From assembly GCF_029893325.1 (NCBI RefSeq), contig NZ_JARXWL010000001.1:1-64000 (forward strand): 64,000 nucleotides of DNA, given 5' to 3'. The stretch comes from Enterococcus sp. PF1-24. Lineage in GTDB: Bacteria > Bacillota > Bacilli > Lactobacillales > Enterococcaceae. The translations under genes were made by a program, and so were the position numbers. Positions 54,112 through 63,644 of this stretch are shown piece after piece. Numbering within the stretch: position 1 is the stretch's first letter; the number at the start of each line of letters is the position of its first letter. The notes under the pieces are model-generated. The model searched no databases. It saw nothing but the letters and a program-made list of their open reading frames with translations, and was not told the origin of the DNA.

Positions 54112-57100
54112 TTATTCCGCTTTTGCTTTTTTACGGCGGAAGTATAAGACACCGATTGCCGTAGCGGATACGGCTAAGCCAATCAAGGCGAAACCGATAT
54201 TGCTGGTATCGCCAGTCTTTGGTAATGAGCGGTCTGGTGTTGCTGGGTTTTCAATTTTCTTATTTGTCATTTCGCATTTCACAACCTTTCCATTTTCTTT
54301 GATTTCAAACTGCATAGGGGTTTCATCTAACTGGTAGCCTTTCGGAGCGTCGAACTCTTGGAAATAGTAGATTCCCTTTGGTAACTGCTCGAAAGTAAAG
54401 ATTCCTTTATCATTGGTACGACCCTCAACAATCACATTCTTTTCTTTGTCTATGATACGAACGCCTGTATCTGGTAAAAGTTCCCCAGTGGATACATCTT
54501 TTTTGGTTAATTCCGCTGTACCTTTGATAAGGTAGTTCTTGACCTCAAATAGAATCGTAGCTTCTGTTTCTTCTGATGAAGCAGGCTGTTCACCAAGTAA
54601 TTCATTTTCGGTATTAAAAGCCTTGATACCCTCTTTGGTCGATTCAATACGAAGCACATCTTTGGATGCCAAGTATTGGTCGGAAGAAGAAGCCATTTCT
54701 TTTAGATAGAATGTGCCCACTGAAATGTTTTTAAAGACACCTAAACCATCTTTTGTGATAGTGACTTCCTGTAGGACTTCGCCATCTTTGTTTTTTAATG
54801 CAAATACTGCACCAGTACCCAAAGCGTCATAAGCAAACTCCACGCCTGTTTCTTTATCAAAGTGAGCTGTTTCATTCACTTTCTTGATTGTAAATCCGTT
54901 GAAATGTAATTTATTTAAAATAGGATTACGTGTAATCTTTTGCATAGTTTCACGACCATAAGCCACCGTATCTTGATAGATATGGATAGGGAACGTCGCA
55001 TGGTTGTTTTCAGCGGTAAATTCAAAATCATATACGGTATCATCAGCCACATGGGAAGAACCAGCGTCAATCTCTTTTAAGTAGTATTTTCCTTGTGGTA
55101 ACTGCAAGTCAAAGGTTGCTTTTCCATCTTTGACAGCTTGATAAGCAATCAAAGCATTTTCTGGTACTTGGATAGTTTCGGATACGTTTCGAGTTTCACG
55201 AGCGAAGATACCAAAGACCTTGTTATTACCTTTGATAGCTTCAATCTCTGGCTGGTTATTGTTCCAGCTAGAAATAGATTCTTCATTTTTAAATAATTGA
55301 ATATCTAAGGATTGGAAGTCATTGGTTGCCGTAATAGAAGTAGAAGTCAGTTCTACTAATTGTCCAGCATATTTCAACTCAAATGAAATCGGTCTGTCAT
55401 CTAAGATAAAGCCGTTTGGAGCTGATACTTCAATCGCTTGGTATTTTCCAAGGTACAATTCTGGCGATTGCCATTCGCCGTTTTCATCAGTGGTAATGGT
55501 AGCGACTGTTTCGCCTTTTTTAACCCGAACCGTACCATCATTGGTTTTAATATCCTCAACCGCTTCAATACGGTAGGTAACCTCTGCGGTTGGTTTATAC
55601 TCATAGACAAACTCATACACTTTTCCATAATCGGATTCTTTCACCCTCACATCAATCGGTGTCTGTCCAGTCTTTTCAAGGGTCACGATTCCTTTTTGGG
55701 ATTTATCCTCAAAGTGAATTTCAATTAGACCACTATTTGAGCCGTCAACTTTGAATTTGGATGGTTCTTTGGCTAAAACATATCCTTCTGGTGCTTGGAC
55801 TTCGATTAGTTCGTAATCGCCATATGGTAATGCTTCTGGGGTAATTAAGTAACCCTCTTCATTGGTAAAGAATGTATCTGTTTCGCCATCTTCGTTGAAT
55901 TTTGGCATAGATACCAATTTCCCTGTTTGCATACTTTTAATCTGGAAGCCAGCGTCACTTCGTGGAATGGTTTTGCCAGTTTCAGCGTCTACCTTAACGA
56001 CTTTTAGCTTTTCTTCAATGACCTTATTTTCAATGGCATAGTGATGGGTTTCATTCTGCTCACGAATGGTTACCTTGAAAGCTTTAGCTGGCTCGTAACC
56101 CTCTGGGGTTTTAGTTTCCTTAACGGTGTAGCTGTCATAAGGCAAGTCCGTAAATTTCAAATAACCCTCTTTGTCGGTCAATCCTTTTTGAACCAGTTTT
56201 CCAGTGGTATCACTGAATACGGAAAATTCTACATTTTCCAGTGGCTTGATTTCTTTCTTATTTAATAGATAGCCTAGTTTTCCTTTCCAGTCGTAGTTCC
56301 CAAACTTCACAAGGTCAAAGCCACCAGTAATTACAGTTTCTTTCACAGTAGTGATATGAACCGCTGTTTCTACGGTTTGACCTGCGTATTTCAGTGTAAA
56401 TGGGTGTTCGTCTTTATCAATCAAATATCCCTCTGGAGCTTTTGTTTCAATCCAGTAGTAATCATCAAGGTAAAGACCTTGCACGGTCGCTTTGCCGTCT
56501 TTGATAGTGACTTCTTTCATCACTTTATCATCAGAAGTACGACGTAATTCATAGACTGCACCATCTAACTTCGCACCGCCTTGTGGTTTTGAGCCTGTTT
56601 TGGAATCCTCTTTGATTAAAGTAGCATTTCCTTTTTGTTCCTGTTCTTCTTGTGCAATCGTAGCAGACGTGATTTCCACGGTTTGACCTGCATACTTTAA
56701 TTCAAATGGAATCTTGTTTTTATTTAGCAGATAACCGCTTGGAGCTTTGGATTCCAAGGCATAGTATTTGCCTAATTTCAATGGGGAAGAAGTGGCGTTC
56801 CCATAGACATCAGTTGTCATAGAGGTTACTTTTGTGCCATCTTCTTTGTAAATATCATAAACTGCACCTTGTAAAGAGTAGTATTTGTTCAACATAGAAG
56901 AACCGAACTCTTTACCAGTCTTAGTTAATAGCACCTGTCCAAGCTGTTCTTTATTGTTCAAGGTCACGGACACTGTAGTGTTTGGTTTGATAACTACTTT
57001 CTTGATTTCGCCTTTGTTAAAATAGCCATTCGGAGCGGTAACTTCGGTTACAGTAACAGTCGTTCCCTCTGGAATATCATTGATAGTCGCAAAGCCGTTT

Positions 57101-57990
57101 GAATCCGTCACGATCTTCTTAGACGTGCCGTCGTATTCAAACTTCAATTTAGCATTTGGTAAAGGTTTGCCAGTTTCTTCATCAATCTTTGTGGCTTGAA
57201 TATTTCCAAGATGAATCACATCAACCTTGACCGTAGCTTGTTTGGAACTTTCTAAATGGAACTCAACCATAGACTGTTCATGTGGTTTCTTGTAAACAAT
57301 CGACGTACCGACTTCATTTTTGGGTACTTTACGGAATGTAATAATACCGTCATTGGAATTAGCATTTGGTATAATTTTCAGGCTATTTCCATTGTGGTTC
57401 GCTGTTGCATTGGTAGTGTTGGATTCCATTGGCATATCACTTAGGACACCATTAGAATCGATTAATGTGATACTATCGCCAACCGTTACAGATATCGACT
57501 GACCGTTAAATGAGGGTAAGGTATCATGTTTATTTACCAATGCCATAATTTCAGCTTTACGCTGATAATAATTTGGAATTGTGGACGAAACATACTGGTC
57601 GCCAAGTTCTTCCCATATCATGACTTGGGTTACGGCATAATCATAATGGTTCTGACCTGTAGCAGTATAACCGTAGTAGGCAATCTTGGATAATAAATCC
57701 TTTTTTGCATTTACGTAGGTTTCTGGAACAAATCCCTCGCCACTATTAGCAGGCACACCAGATTCAATACAGAATACTTTTTTGCCGTCCATTTTTAACA
57801 CGTATACATTATGGGTAATGGCATAACCAGTGTTAGGACTAACACCTGTATAATAATATTGCGTTGGTTCATCTAATTTCAATGAACTAGCATGCACAGG
57901 TAATACATTTGAGAATAATGTTCCGCATAAGGTCACTAAGACCATGATGAAACTTACTACTTTTGGTGGTATTTTTGATTTTGTTTTCAT
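54112..57990 (-). CDS. LPxTG surface adhesin with thioester domain and CnaB/SpaA repeats
   Basis: A sortase-anchored cell-wall protein of 1292 residues. A signal peptide (to VHA near 36) is followed by a thioester domain (about 40-200) whose cysteine (FCIESG, C76) and glutamine (AVTQVMIWE, Q124) form the predicted internal thioester for covalent attachment to surfaces. About ten CnaB/SpaA immunoglobulin-like repeats follow, each with E/K pairs for isopeptide bonds; KYAGQTVE recurs at least three times. The anchor is LPKTG (1258-1262), a hydrophobic stretch and RRKKAKAE. Heading a conjugative element, it probably aids cell-cell contact in mating or host binding (inference). The start is chosen by AAAGGA seven bases upstream of ATG 57990. 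Confidence 0.93.
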   Translation of the reverse strand: MKTKSKIPPKVVSFIMVLVTLCGTLFSNVLPVHASSLKLDEPTQYYYTGVSPNTGYAITHNVYVLKMDGKKVFCIESGVPANSGEGFVPETYVNAKKDLLSKIAYYGYTATGQNHYDYAVTQVMIWEELGDQYVSSTIPNYYQRKAEIMALVNKHDTLPSFNGQSISVTVGDSITLIDSNGVLSDMPMESNTTNATANHNGNSLKIIPNANSNDGIITFRKVPKNEVGTSIVYKKPHEQSMVEFHLESSKQATVKVDVIHLGNIQATKIDEETGKPLPNAKLKFEYDGTSKKIVTDSNGFATINDIPEGTTVTVTEVTAPNGYFNKGEIKKVVIKPNTTVSVTLNNKEQLGQVLLTKTGKEFGSSMLNKYYSLQGAVYDIYKEDGTKVTSMTTDVYGNATSSPLKLGKYYALESKAPSGYLLNKNKIPFELKYAGQTVEITSATIAQEEQEQKGNATLIKEDSKTGSKPQGGAKLDGAVYELRRTSDDKVMKEVTIKDGKATVQGLYLDDYYWIETKAPEGYLIDKDEHPFTLKYAGQTVETAVHITTVKETVITGGFDLVKFGNYDWKGKLGYLLNKKEIKPLENVEFSVFSDTTGKLVQKGLTDKEGYLKFTDLPYDSYTVKETKTPEGYEPAKAFKVTIREQNETHHYAIENKVIEEKLKVVKVDAETGKTIPRSDAGFQIKSMQTGKLVSMPKFNEDGETDTFFTNEEGYLITPEALPYGDYELIEVQAPEGYVLAKEPSKFKVDGSNSGLIEIHFEDKSQKGIVTLEKTGQTPIDVRVKESDYGKVYEFVYEYKPTAEVTYRIEAVEDIKTNDGTVRVKKGETVATITTDENGEWQSPELYLGKYQAIEVSAPNGFILDDRPISFELKYAGQLVELTSTSITATNDFQSLDIQLFKNEESISSWNNNQPEIEAIKGNNKVFGIFARETRNVSETIQVPENALIAYQAVKDGKATFDLQLPQGKYYLKEIDAGSSHVADDTVYDFEFTAENNHATFPIHIYQDTVAYGRETMQKITRNPILNKLHFNGFTIKKVNETAHFDKETGVEFAYDALGTGAVFALKNKDGEVLQEVTITKDGLGVFKNISVGTFYLKEMASSSDQYLASKDVLRIESTKEGIKAFNTENELLGEQPASSEETEATILFEVKNYLIKGTAELTKKDVSTGELLPDTGVRIIDKEKNVIVEGRTNDKGIFTFEQLPKGIYYFQEFDAPKGYQLDETPMQFEIKENGKVVKCEMTNKKIENPATPDRSLPKTGDTSNIGFALIGLAVSATAIGVLYFRRKKAKAE

Positions 57991-58032
57991 ACTCATTTCC
58001 TTTCATTGTTTTTCTCTTTTAATTTTGGGTAC

Positions 58033-58063
58033 AAAAAAAGACGCTTCCTTTTACAGAAACGTC
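58033..58063 (-). terminator. Terminator upstream of the adhesin gene
   Basis: Reading leftwards, GACGTTTC, loop TGTAAAAG, GAAGCGTC and seven Ts. It ends transcripts entering from the right and is nearly identical to the bgl operon terminator (29751-29781). Confidence 0.82.
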
Positions 58064-58102
58064 CAATTCAAACGAGTAAATAAAAACTATCTACTCCAAT
58101 AT

Positions 58103-58258
58103 TTAGTTTTTATTTGTTGCGTTCCCACTTACTAGGTCTATAACGACTGACACATTGATGTAGTCACGAATCTCCTTATTTCGGATTTTATCACCATCAC
58201 CAGTAAAGACGATATGTTTGTAAAACTGCCTAAAATTAAGGATTTCCAGCCTTAACAT
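58103..58258 (-). CDS. Short orphan ORF or gene remnant
   Basis: A 51-codon frame from ATG 58258, open a further 16 codons upstream to a TAA: MLRLEILNFRQFYKHIVFTG then DGDKIRNKEIRDYINVSV. It looks protein-like in composition but no Shine-Dalgarno site is seen. It may be the C-terminal remnant of a longer gene lost at a junction. Not recognised. Confidence 0.35.
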   Translation of the reverse strand: MLRLEILNFRQFYKHIVFTGDGDKIRNKEIRDYINVSVVIDLVSGNATNKN

Positions 58259-58344
58259 CGTTGTAGCAACACTATTGTCTCCACATGGCTCGAGCGGGTC
58301 GCTTTAATAGCACTTCTAGTGCCTAACTCCTTATTTCTTGTGGT

Positions 58345-58491
58345 AACAAGTCAAAGAAATCCATTGTATTTGCGTGAACAAGTCAAAGGCAAAATCCCTA
58401 GAAAATGCCTGTATTTCAGTAAATAGGTCAAGGGCGATTTTAGGGAAGTTCTCGTTCTTTTTTGCTTGGCTGTTTGTAATGGGTCAAGGGG
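58345..58491 (-). repeat. Cluster of TTGAC-containing repeats
   Basis: Four related 12-14-base units, AACAAGTCAAAG (58345 and 58377), AATAGGTCAAGGGC (58422) and AATGGGTCAAGGGG (58478), appear in the gap between the adhesin region and the restriction operon. On the minus strand each contains TTGACY, like a -35 box. Spacing grows from 32 to 56 bases. May be a set of promoters, protein-binding iterons or junction repeats. Confidence 0.45.
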
Positions 58492-58496
58492 GGTTC

Positions 58497-58892
58497 TTAT
58501 AATAAGTTTTCGCTAGAAAGCAGCATCAATCTGCCTAGAGCTAAAATAAACCACTCACGGTTCTTTGGCTCCAAGATTTCTGCCCCTGTATATGCCCAAT
58601 GATTGAAATATCGCCACCTTGAATAAATCGCTGACCCCAGTAAGTTAATATCAACCACAGAATCAATAATTTTTGTAAGCTCTCTATCATCGTACACTGC
58701 ACTGCCATACTTTGTTTCAAAGGCCTTTCCACAATCCATTTCAAAACAGAGAGCATCGCAATCATCAGCCATAAAGCGATCGACCAATTCTATGTAATTG
58801 ATGTCTTGGTCACGAAACTTATCGCTCCATTTGACAGCAAAGTTATGTATCTGCGTCATATCTGCCACTGTGGTACACCTCCATTCACTCAA
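58497..58892 (-). CDS. Unknown protein, third gene of the GmrSD-type operon
   Basis: A 131-residue acidic, mostly helical protein (MSEWRCTTVADMTQIHNFAV, VDRFMADDCDALCFEMDCGK, WRYFNHWAYTGAEILEPKNR). It has no signal peptide or membrane segment, and four cysteines without a metal motif. Its start overlaps the stop of the DUF262 gene by four bases, so it is translated with it and likely works with it (partner, immunity or accessory protein). No family recognised. Confidence 0.75.
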   Translation of the reverse strand: MSEWRCTTVADMTQIHNFAVKWSDKFRDQDINYIELVDRFMADDCDALCFEMDCGKAFETKYGSAVYDDRELTKIIDSVVDINLLGSAIYSRWRYFNHWAYTGAEILEPKNREWFILALGRLMLLSSENLL

Positions 58893-61717
58893 TTTCTCTT
58901 TGCTAAGTCAATCCTTTTTGATGTCAAATCTACCGATATAACCTCATATCCCGCTGCAACAATTGCATTTGCCATAGTATGTGTTTTCGATGGTTTCCAG
59001 TAAACAGGGTAAGTATATGCTGATCTGCACAGTTCGTTTCCGATAATATTTTCGACTTCTGCAAAGGTCAATGCAATCTCGCTTTTACCACATGACTCCA
59101 AATACTTTTTTATTGCTGAAAACTTCTCACCGAATGGCTCTTCATTATCTAACTCATCGGCAGATACAAGTGCTTCCACCAATGAATCAAATTTTTCAAG
59201 CATCCATGCGAATAATTCATCTTGTTTTTCAGGATTAAAAATATCGGCTTCACGCTTGAACATAATTCTCTTTGCATTACTCTTTTCTCTGCTTGAATAC
59301 CAGTCTAGCTTATCGCCAAAAACATCTTCTATCTTTTGCTTTTTACTTTCCAGTCTTGAAAAAACATCAGAATTCTCAGCATAAATTAAAATAGCTAAAA
59401 ACTTACTACGCGTAATAGTAAATTCGATATGCAAATCAGCAGTTCCTACAGACACTGCATACCAACCATCGAACGATGGTTTTCTAAGTGCTACCGTGTC
59501 TCCATAGCCTTCCTGACTGCAATAATCAACAAAGTTTGTCCAGAATTTTATTCTTTGATTTTCAAGTTCCGTACCACCAGCAATGTGTTCTACTGCTTTA
59601 GGAGATTTTTTATTGACAGCATCAGTTTCTTCTGGTTCTTCTTTCTCAATTTCATGCGGAATCTCTCTCCCGTCCACTGCAAATGAAACATACACCAACT
59701 TTTCAAGCTGATCTTTATTAAAACTGAATTCCCATCTGTTTTCCATAAATTGCAACAACATCTTGCTACGCTTATGTATTCTTTCCGCTGTCCAGTCTGT
59801 TTCTTTTGAAACTTCAATTTCGGAATGGGAACCGTTTTGATATCCTCTTCTTCCCGTAGATTTAGAAGTTTTCTTATCTTCAAAGCTATCATTCTGCAAA
59901 GCTGAGTTAATGCTTTGCGATAACGGCAATAAGTTTCCTAGTGCGCATGATAGCAACTCGATTTCCTCATCATCAAACTGTCTGAACTGATTTCTCCAAT
60001 AATACTTAGTTGGTGTCTGCGGAAGAATATGTTCAATAGATACTTTGTCTTTTTCTGTTTTTGTAAACATCTCCCAGCTAACCTTGTCTATATTATATTT
60101 CTTTGCCAAATGTGATTCATATTCGTATAAAAAGTACTTGATAGAGTTCCAATAATAGAACCCTCCCATATTATCAAAATGCTTTTCAATTTTTGTAACA
60201 AAACTCGGTAGGGCATATTCGATATTGGCATTGGTAGTTTCATTGATATCATCTATTAAATCATCAATATCCATCTGTTGTAAATAAATGCTACGTGCAG
60301 CACGGTAGTATTCACTGCTTCTAAATGTTGCATTATAATAACCAACCCTAAAGCAGATAAACAAAAATCTCTCTACTGCTTTAAATACTTCTACACGTTT
60401 TTCTGCAGGCAAATCTCTGCGACTGATGATTACCATAACAAGCGGTCTGAAGTGACCAATACCAATACGATTCAAACGGTCAACCCAGATTTTTTCATCG
60501 GCCATCAAATTATTACTCTGCATAGGGAAGAAAGTGTCATACCAGTATTTAGCCATATTCTTAAGACTATTTACGTAGTCTGCGATTTCAGTAGGTACTA
60601 ATTTTGAAACTTCTATGGTTTCCGTTTCTGTATTATCTACATCATCTTCCTCTTCGTAATCTGTGTTTATAACATACCCCTTTGGCAATTCGCTCATAAG
60701 AACAGTTTTCTTTTCAAATATGTTCTTAGCAGAAAACTTATTCAGCAGGAAACGAATATAGTCATCGCCCTTCCTTCTGGAATAAGTAAAATATATTGTC
60801 CAATGTGCTCTTAAAAAATCGTCATCAGAAAGAGGAACATTTTCATTTCTGCCAAGTTGAAAGTATATTTCCTTCCACGCATCATTGATTTGTTTTCTCA
60901 GGTGGGACTTCTCCATCTCATCGAATTTTTCGTCTGAATACAGTGTAGTAAGATATATAAGCCTGTTTTTCAGCAACTCCAGATTCGTCAGTTTCTTGCC
61001 ACGATTATTCATGGTTTCAAAAGCCACAAAAACATCATAATCATCGTCTATCTCATGTATATTGAACATCAATCTCAATGTGAGTTTCAAATAGAGATTA
61101 TTGATTCCTTCAATCCTATCGTTTTCATAGAGAGCCGTTAAGTTCTCCCTAAAGAAACTCTTTGCAAATTTGAGATTTTTTGTGTAATAGGTTTCATTGA
61201 CCGTACCGGAATACGGCTCACCAAAGATCTTATACCTTAAGTAATCCGCACTCGGATTGTCCACCTCATAACCAAACAAGTATGTTGTAATCTGGTTCAT
61301 TGGTGGTCTGCTTTGATAGATATATTTAGCCACTACATCTTTCAAGGTGTCATATCCAAGTACGATTTCATCGTCTTTCTTTCCTTTATTTTCATCCAGC
61401 TCTCTCACAAAACAAATTATTTCATTCAGTAAAATTACGAAAGTAGTCAAACGTTGCTGACCATCTACAATGTGACAAGCCTTAAATCCTTTACCTACCA
61501 TCCAGAGGTCAGAACCCCAATCCTTTGTCTCTTTTCGTTCAAGTGATTTTAAAGACAAAAGTCCTGTATAATGATATCTATCCTGTTGTAAGTTAATCAG
61601 GTCATCCCAAAAATCCGCAAGTTGGGACTGCTGCCAAGCATAGCCCCTCTGATAGTCCGGAATTCTAAAAAGTCTGTTTTGAAAAAGTAAAGAAAGCGAT
61701 TGTAATTCATTTGCCAT
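58889..61717 (-). CDS. GmrSD-type restriction protein (DUF262 + HNH/DUF1524 + DUF4268)
   Basis: A 942-residue single-chain relative of type IV restriction enzyme GmrSD. The DUF262 domain (about 10-260) has PDYQRGYAWQQ (20-30), HIVDGQQRLTTF (82-93) and FETMNNRGKKLTNLELLK (233-250), with DGQQR as the nucleotide-binding motif. The DUF1524 His-Me nuclease has IEHILPQ (561-567) and GNLLPLS (594-600). The C-terminal domain (about 730-870) is DUF4268-like (RIKFWTNFVDYCSQEG, HIEFTITRSKFLAILI). Likely degrades modified phage DNA (inference). First base is shared with the HTH gene stop (TAATG) and the end overlaps the 131-residue gene. Confidence 0.9.
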   Translation of the reverse strand: MANELQSLSLLFQNRLFRIPDYQRGYAWQQSQLADFWDDLINLQQDRYHYTGLLSLKSLERKETKDWGSDLWMVGKGFKACHIVDGQQRLTTFVILLNEIICFVRELDENKGKKDDEIVLGYDTLKDVVAKYIYQSRPPMNQITTYLFGYEVDNPSADYLRYKIFGEPYSGTVNETYYTKNLKFAKSFFRENLTALYENDRIEGINNLYLKLTLRLMFNIHEIDDDYDVFVAFETMNNRGKKLTNLELLKNRLIYLTTLYSDEKFDEMEKSHLRKQINDAWKEIYFQLGRNENVPLSDDDFLRAHWTIYFTYSRRKGDDYIRFLLNKFSAKNIFEKKTVLMSELPKGYVINTDYEEEDDVDNTETETIEVSKLVPTEIADYVNSLKNMAKYWYDTFFPMQSNNLMADEKIWVDRLNRIGIGHFRPLVMVIISRRDLPAEKRVEVFKAVERFLFICFRVGYYNATFRSSEYYRAARSIYLQQMDIDDLIDDINETTNANIEYALPSFVTKIEKHFDNMGGFYYWNSIKYFLYEYESHLAKKYNIDKVSWEMFTKTEKDKVSIEHILPQTPTKYYWRNQFRQFDDEEIELLSCALGNLLPLSQSINSALQNDSFEDKKTSKSTGRRGYQNGSHSEIEVSKETDWTAERIHKRSKMLLQFMENRWEFSFNKDQLEKLVYVSFAVDGREIPHEIEKEEPEETDAVNKKSPKAVEHIAGGTELENQRIKFWTNFVDYCSQEGYGDTVALRKPSFDGWYAVSVGTADLHIEFTITRSKFLAILIYAENSDVFSRLESKKQKIEDVFGDKLDWYSSREKSNAKRIMFKREADIFNPEKQDELFAWMLEKFDSLVEALVSADELDNEEPFGEKFSAIKKYLESCGKSEIALTFAEVENIIGNELCRSAYTYPVYWKPSKTHTMANAIVAAGYEVISVDLTSKRIDLAKRN

Positions 61718-61932
61718 TATTCCGCACCTCTTTTCACATAAGTAAGTTCAATATCATACCCCAAAGCCTCAAGCATCTGTACGAAAGTCTTGTTCACCAC
61801 ACCGTCCCGCTTTTTGATGATGCGATTCACATACTGGCTTGTCGTTCCAATTTCTTCTGCAAGTTGTGCTTGAGTTATCTCATGCTCTATACATTTAACC
61901 TTTACGTCTACTTCAATATTGTTTTTAATCAT
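61717..61932 (-). CDS. Small XRE-type helix-turn-helix regulator
   Basis: A 71-residue protein that is little more than a helix-turn-helix: TQAQLAEEIGTTSQYVNRII. It leads the GmrSD-type operon and overlaps it by one base. Its own promoter carries an inverted repeat (61962-61976) just beyond the -10, so it probably represses the operon. CAGGAG precedes the ATG. Confidence 0.87.
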   Translation of the reverse strand: MIKNNIEVDVKVKCIEHEITQAQLAEEIGTTSQYVNRIIKKRDGVVNKTFVQMLEALGYDIELTYVKRGAE

Positions 61933-61961
61933 CTTCGCACTCCTGTTCGTAACGCTTGATT

Positions 61962-62015
61962 ATTTGTAACACAAATTAGATGATTTATTATACCATACTT
62001 CTCCCCAAAAATCAA
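61962..62015 (-). promoter_or_regulatory. Promoter and operator of the GmrSD-type operon
   Basis: Reading leftwards, TTGATT (62015-62010), a 17-base spacer and a perfect TATAAT (61992-61987). ATTTGT GTT ACAAAT (61976-61962), a perfect 6-bp inverted repeat, lies at the expected transcription start. It is a likely site for the small HTH protein. Confidence 0.72.
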
Positions 62016-62031
62016 TGCCCCGACAACCACG

Positions 62032-62058
62032 AAAAAGCACCCTGCCATAGCAGAGTGC
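62032..62058 (-). terminator. Terminator after the second recombinase
   Basis: Reading leftwards, GCACTCTGC, a four-base loop and GCAGGGTGC (one wobble), then TTTTT. It separates the recombinase gene from the restriction operon. Confidence 0.85.
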
Positions 62059-62072
62059 CGAAAAAATAATTT

Positions 62073-63644
62073 TTACCCTTTAATCTCAATCTTTATCCCC
62101 GACTTGAACAGGAAGTCCAAATGGTCATCAAATACTGTGATTTTTTGGGTCAGCTTGCGAACCAACTGCTCATCGTAGGCGGTGACACGTTTTGGCTGCG
62201 ATTTCAAGTATTCAATCATCTCTTCTATACGTTCTTTGCCTGCGTTATAATTCACATTATTCGCTACCTGCTCTTCCTTTTCTCTTTGCAAAGCGTATAT
62301 CTTATCGACCACCTTGGAATAATCCTCTGACGCAGTGGTTAGCTTTACAAGAAGTGTTTGTTGTTTTTCGATTTGACTCTCGATACGTTTCAGTTCCTCG
62401 CTGTGAGCATTACCGAGCACTTCGGAGATGTTAGTTTCCAGCACCTTTATGGCTCTTTGCTTTCCGCCAAGTACCTTATTGATTGCCTCAAGCACCAAGT
62501 TTTGAAGTTGCACCTCTGTGAGCGTTCGTGCTGGACATTCTACCCCCGGTGCGCTAAGCCTAGTCACGCACCGCCAAACAATCTGCTTTTTGCCACGATT
62601 ATTCCAATGGGTTCTACGATACATATCGTTGCAATGTCCGCAAAAAACAACGCTCGATAGAGCATATTTACTACTATAGACTCGCTTTTTGCCGTCCATT
62701 CCACTTCGAATATTCGCTCTGCGTTTTATCTCTTCCTGAACTCTTGCAAATAGTTCTCTTGGAATAATCGCTTCATGGTCGTTGTTCACGTAATACTGGG
62801 GAACAGTGCCGTCATTTGCAACTCGCTTTTTTGTAAGGCAATCCACTGTATAAGTCTTTTGCAAAAGTGCATCGCCCATGTATTTTTCATTGGTGAGAAT
62901 CTTTCGGAGTGTGCTTGAGTGCCACTTTGGGTTGCCTGCCGCTGTCAAGATTCCATCGGATTCAAGTCCTGACGATATTTCCTTATAATTTGCCCCATCA
63001 AGATATTCACGATAAATGCGTTTGACAATCTCTGCTTCTTCTGGAACAATCACAAGATTTTTATTCTCGTCCTTTGTATAGCCTAAAAAGCGATTATGAT
63101 TCACCTGCACAATGCCTTGTTGGTAGCGAAACTGAATCCCTAGCTTAACATTTTGCGATAAAGACTCGCTCTCTTGTTGAGCAAGGGAAGCCATGATGGT
63201 AAGCAGAACCTCGCCTTTAGAATCCATCGTGTTGATATTTTCTTTCTCGAAAAACACCGCAATATTTAACGCTTTCAGTTGCCTGATATATTTTAAGCAG
63301 TCAATCGTGTTTCTTGCAAAACGACTGATTGATTTTGTGATAATCATATCTATATTTCCGATTTTGCATTCTTCTATCATGCGATTGAACTCATCTCGCT
63401 TTTTGGTATTCGTGCCAGAAATACCATCATCGGCAAATATACCTGCAAGCACCCATTCAGGGTTATTTTGAATAAATAGCGTGTAATGCTCAATCTGTGC
63501 TTCATAGCTACTTGCTTGCTCATCGCTGTCAGTTGAAACACGGCAATAGGCAGCCACTCTTAATTTTATTTTTTCTTCCGTCTTGGTTTCTTCCACTTTC
63601 CGATTTAACCTCGGTGGAAAGATTGTTACACTTTTTTCTCCCAT
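62073..63644 (-). CDS. Second large serine recombinase
   Basis: A 523-residue site-specific recombinase from ATG 63644. The catalytic domain (about 30-175) holds [11 protein letters not shown] (nucleophile serine) and [11 protein letters not shown], then a recombinase domain and a zinc ribbon ([24 protein letters not shown]). A short coiled coil is near 400-460. It is clearly related to the recombinase at 34.8 kb but shorter and different in sequence. Its ATG shares one base with the stop of the upstream recombinase-like gene (TGATG), so both are translated together. It may be the right-end integrase of a composite element, or that of a second element. Confidence 0.93.
   Translation of the reverse strand: MGEKSVTIFPPRLNRKVEETKTEEKIKLRVAAYCRVSTDSDEQASSYEAQIEHYTLFIQNNPEWVLAGIFADDGISGTNTKKRDEFNRMIEECKIGNIDMIITKSISRFARNTIDCLKYIRQLKALNIAVFFEKENINTMDSKGEVLLTIMASLAQQESESLSQNVKLGIQFRYQQGIVQVNHNRFLGYTKDENKNLVIVPEEAEIVKRIYREYLDGANYKEISSGLESDGILTAAGNPKWHSSTLRKILTNEKYMGDALLQKTYTVDCLTKKRVANDGTVPQYYVNNDHEAIIPRELFARVQEEIKRRANIRSGMDGKKRVYSSKYALSSVVFCGHCNDMYRRTHWNNRGKKQIVWRCVTRLSAPGVECPARTLTEVQLQNLVLEAINKVLGGKQRAIKVLETNISEVLGNAHSEELKRIESQIEKQQTLLVKLTTASEDYSKVVDKIYALQREKEEQVANNVNYNAGKERIEEMIEYLKSQPKRVTAYDEQLVRKLTQKITVFDDHLDFLFKSGIKIEIKG

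Noticed and set aside
54112-57990. Considering the repeats in the adhesin as a recent DNA tandem duplication
   Set aside because: The CnaB-type units are similar only at protein level; DNA copies are diverged, so they are old domain repeats.
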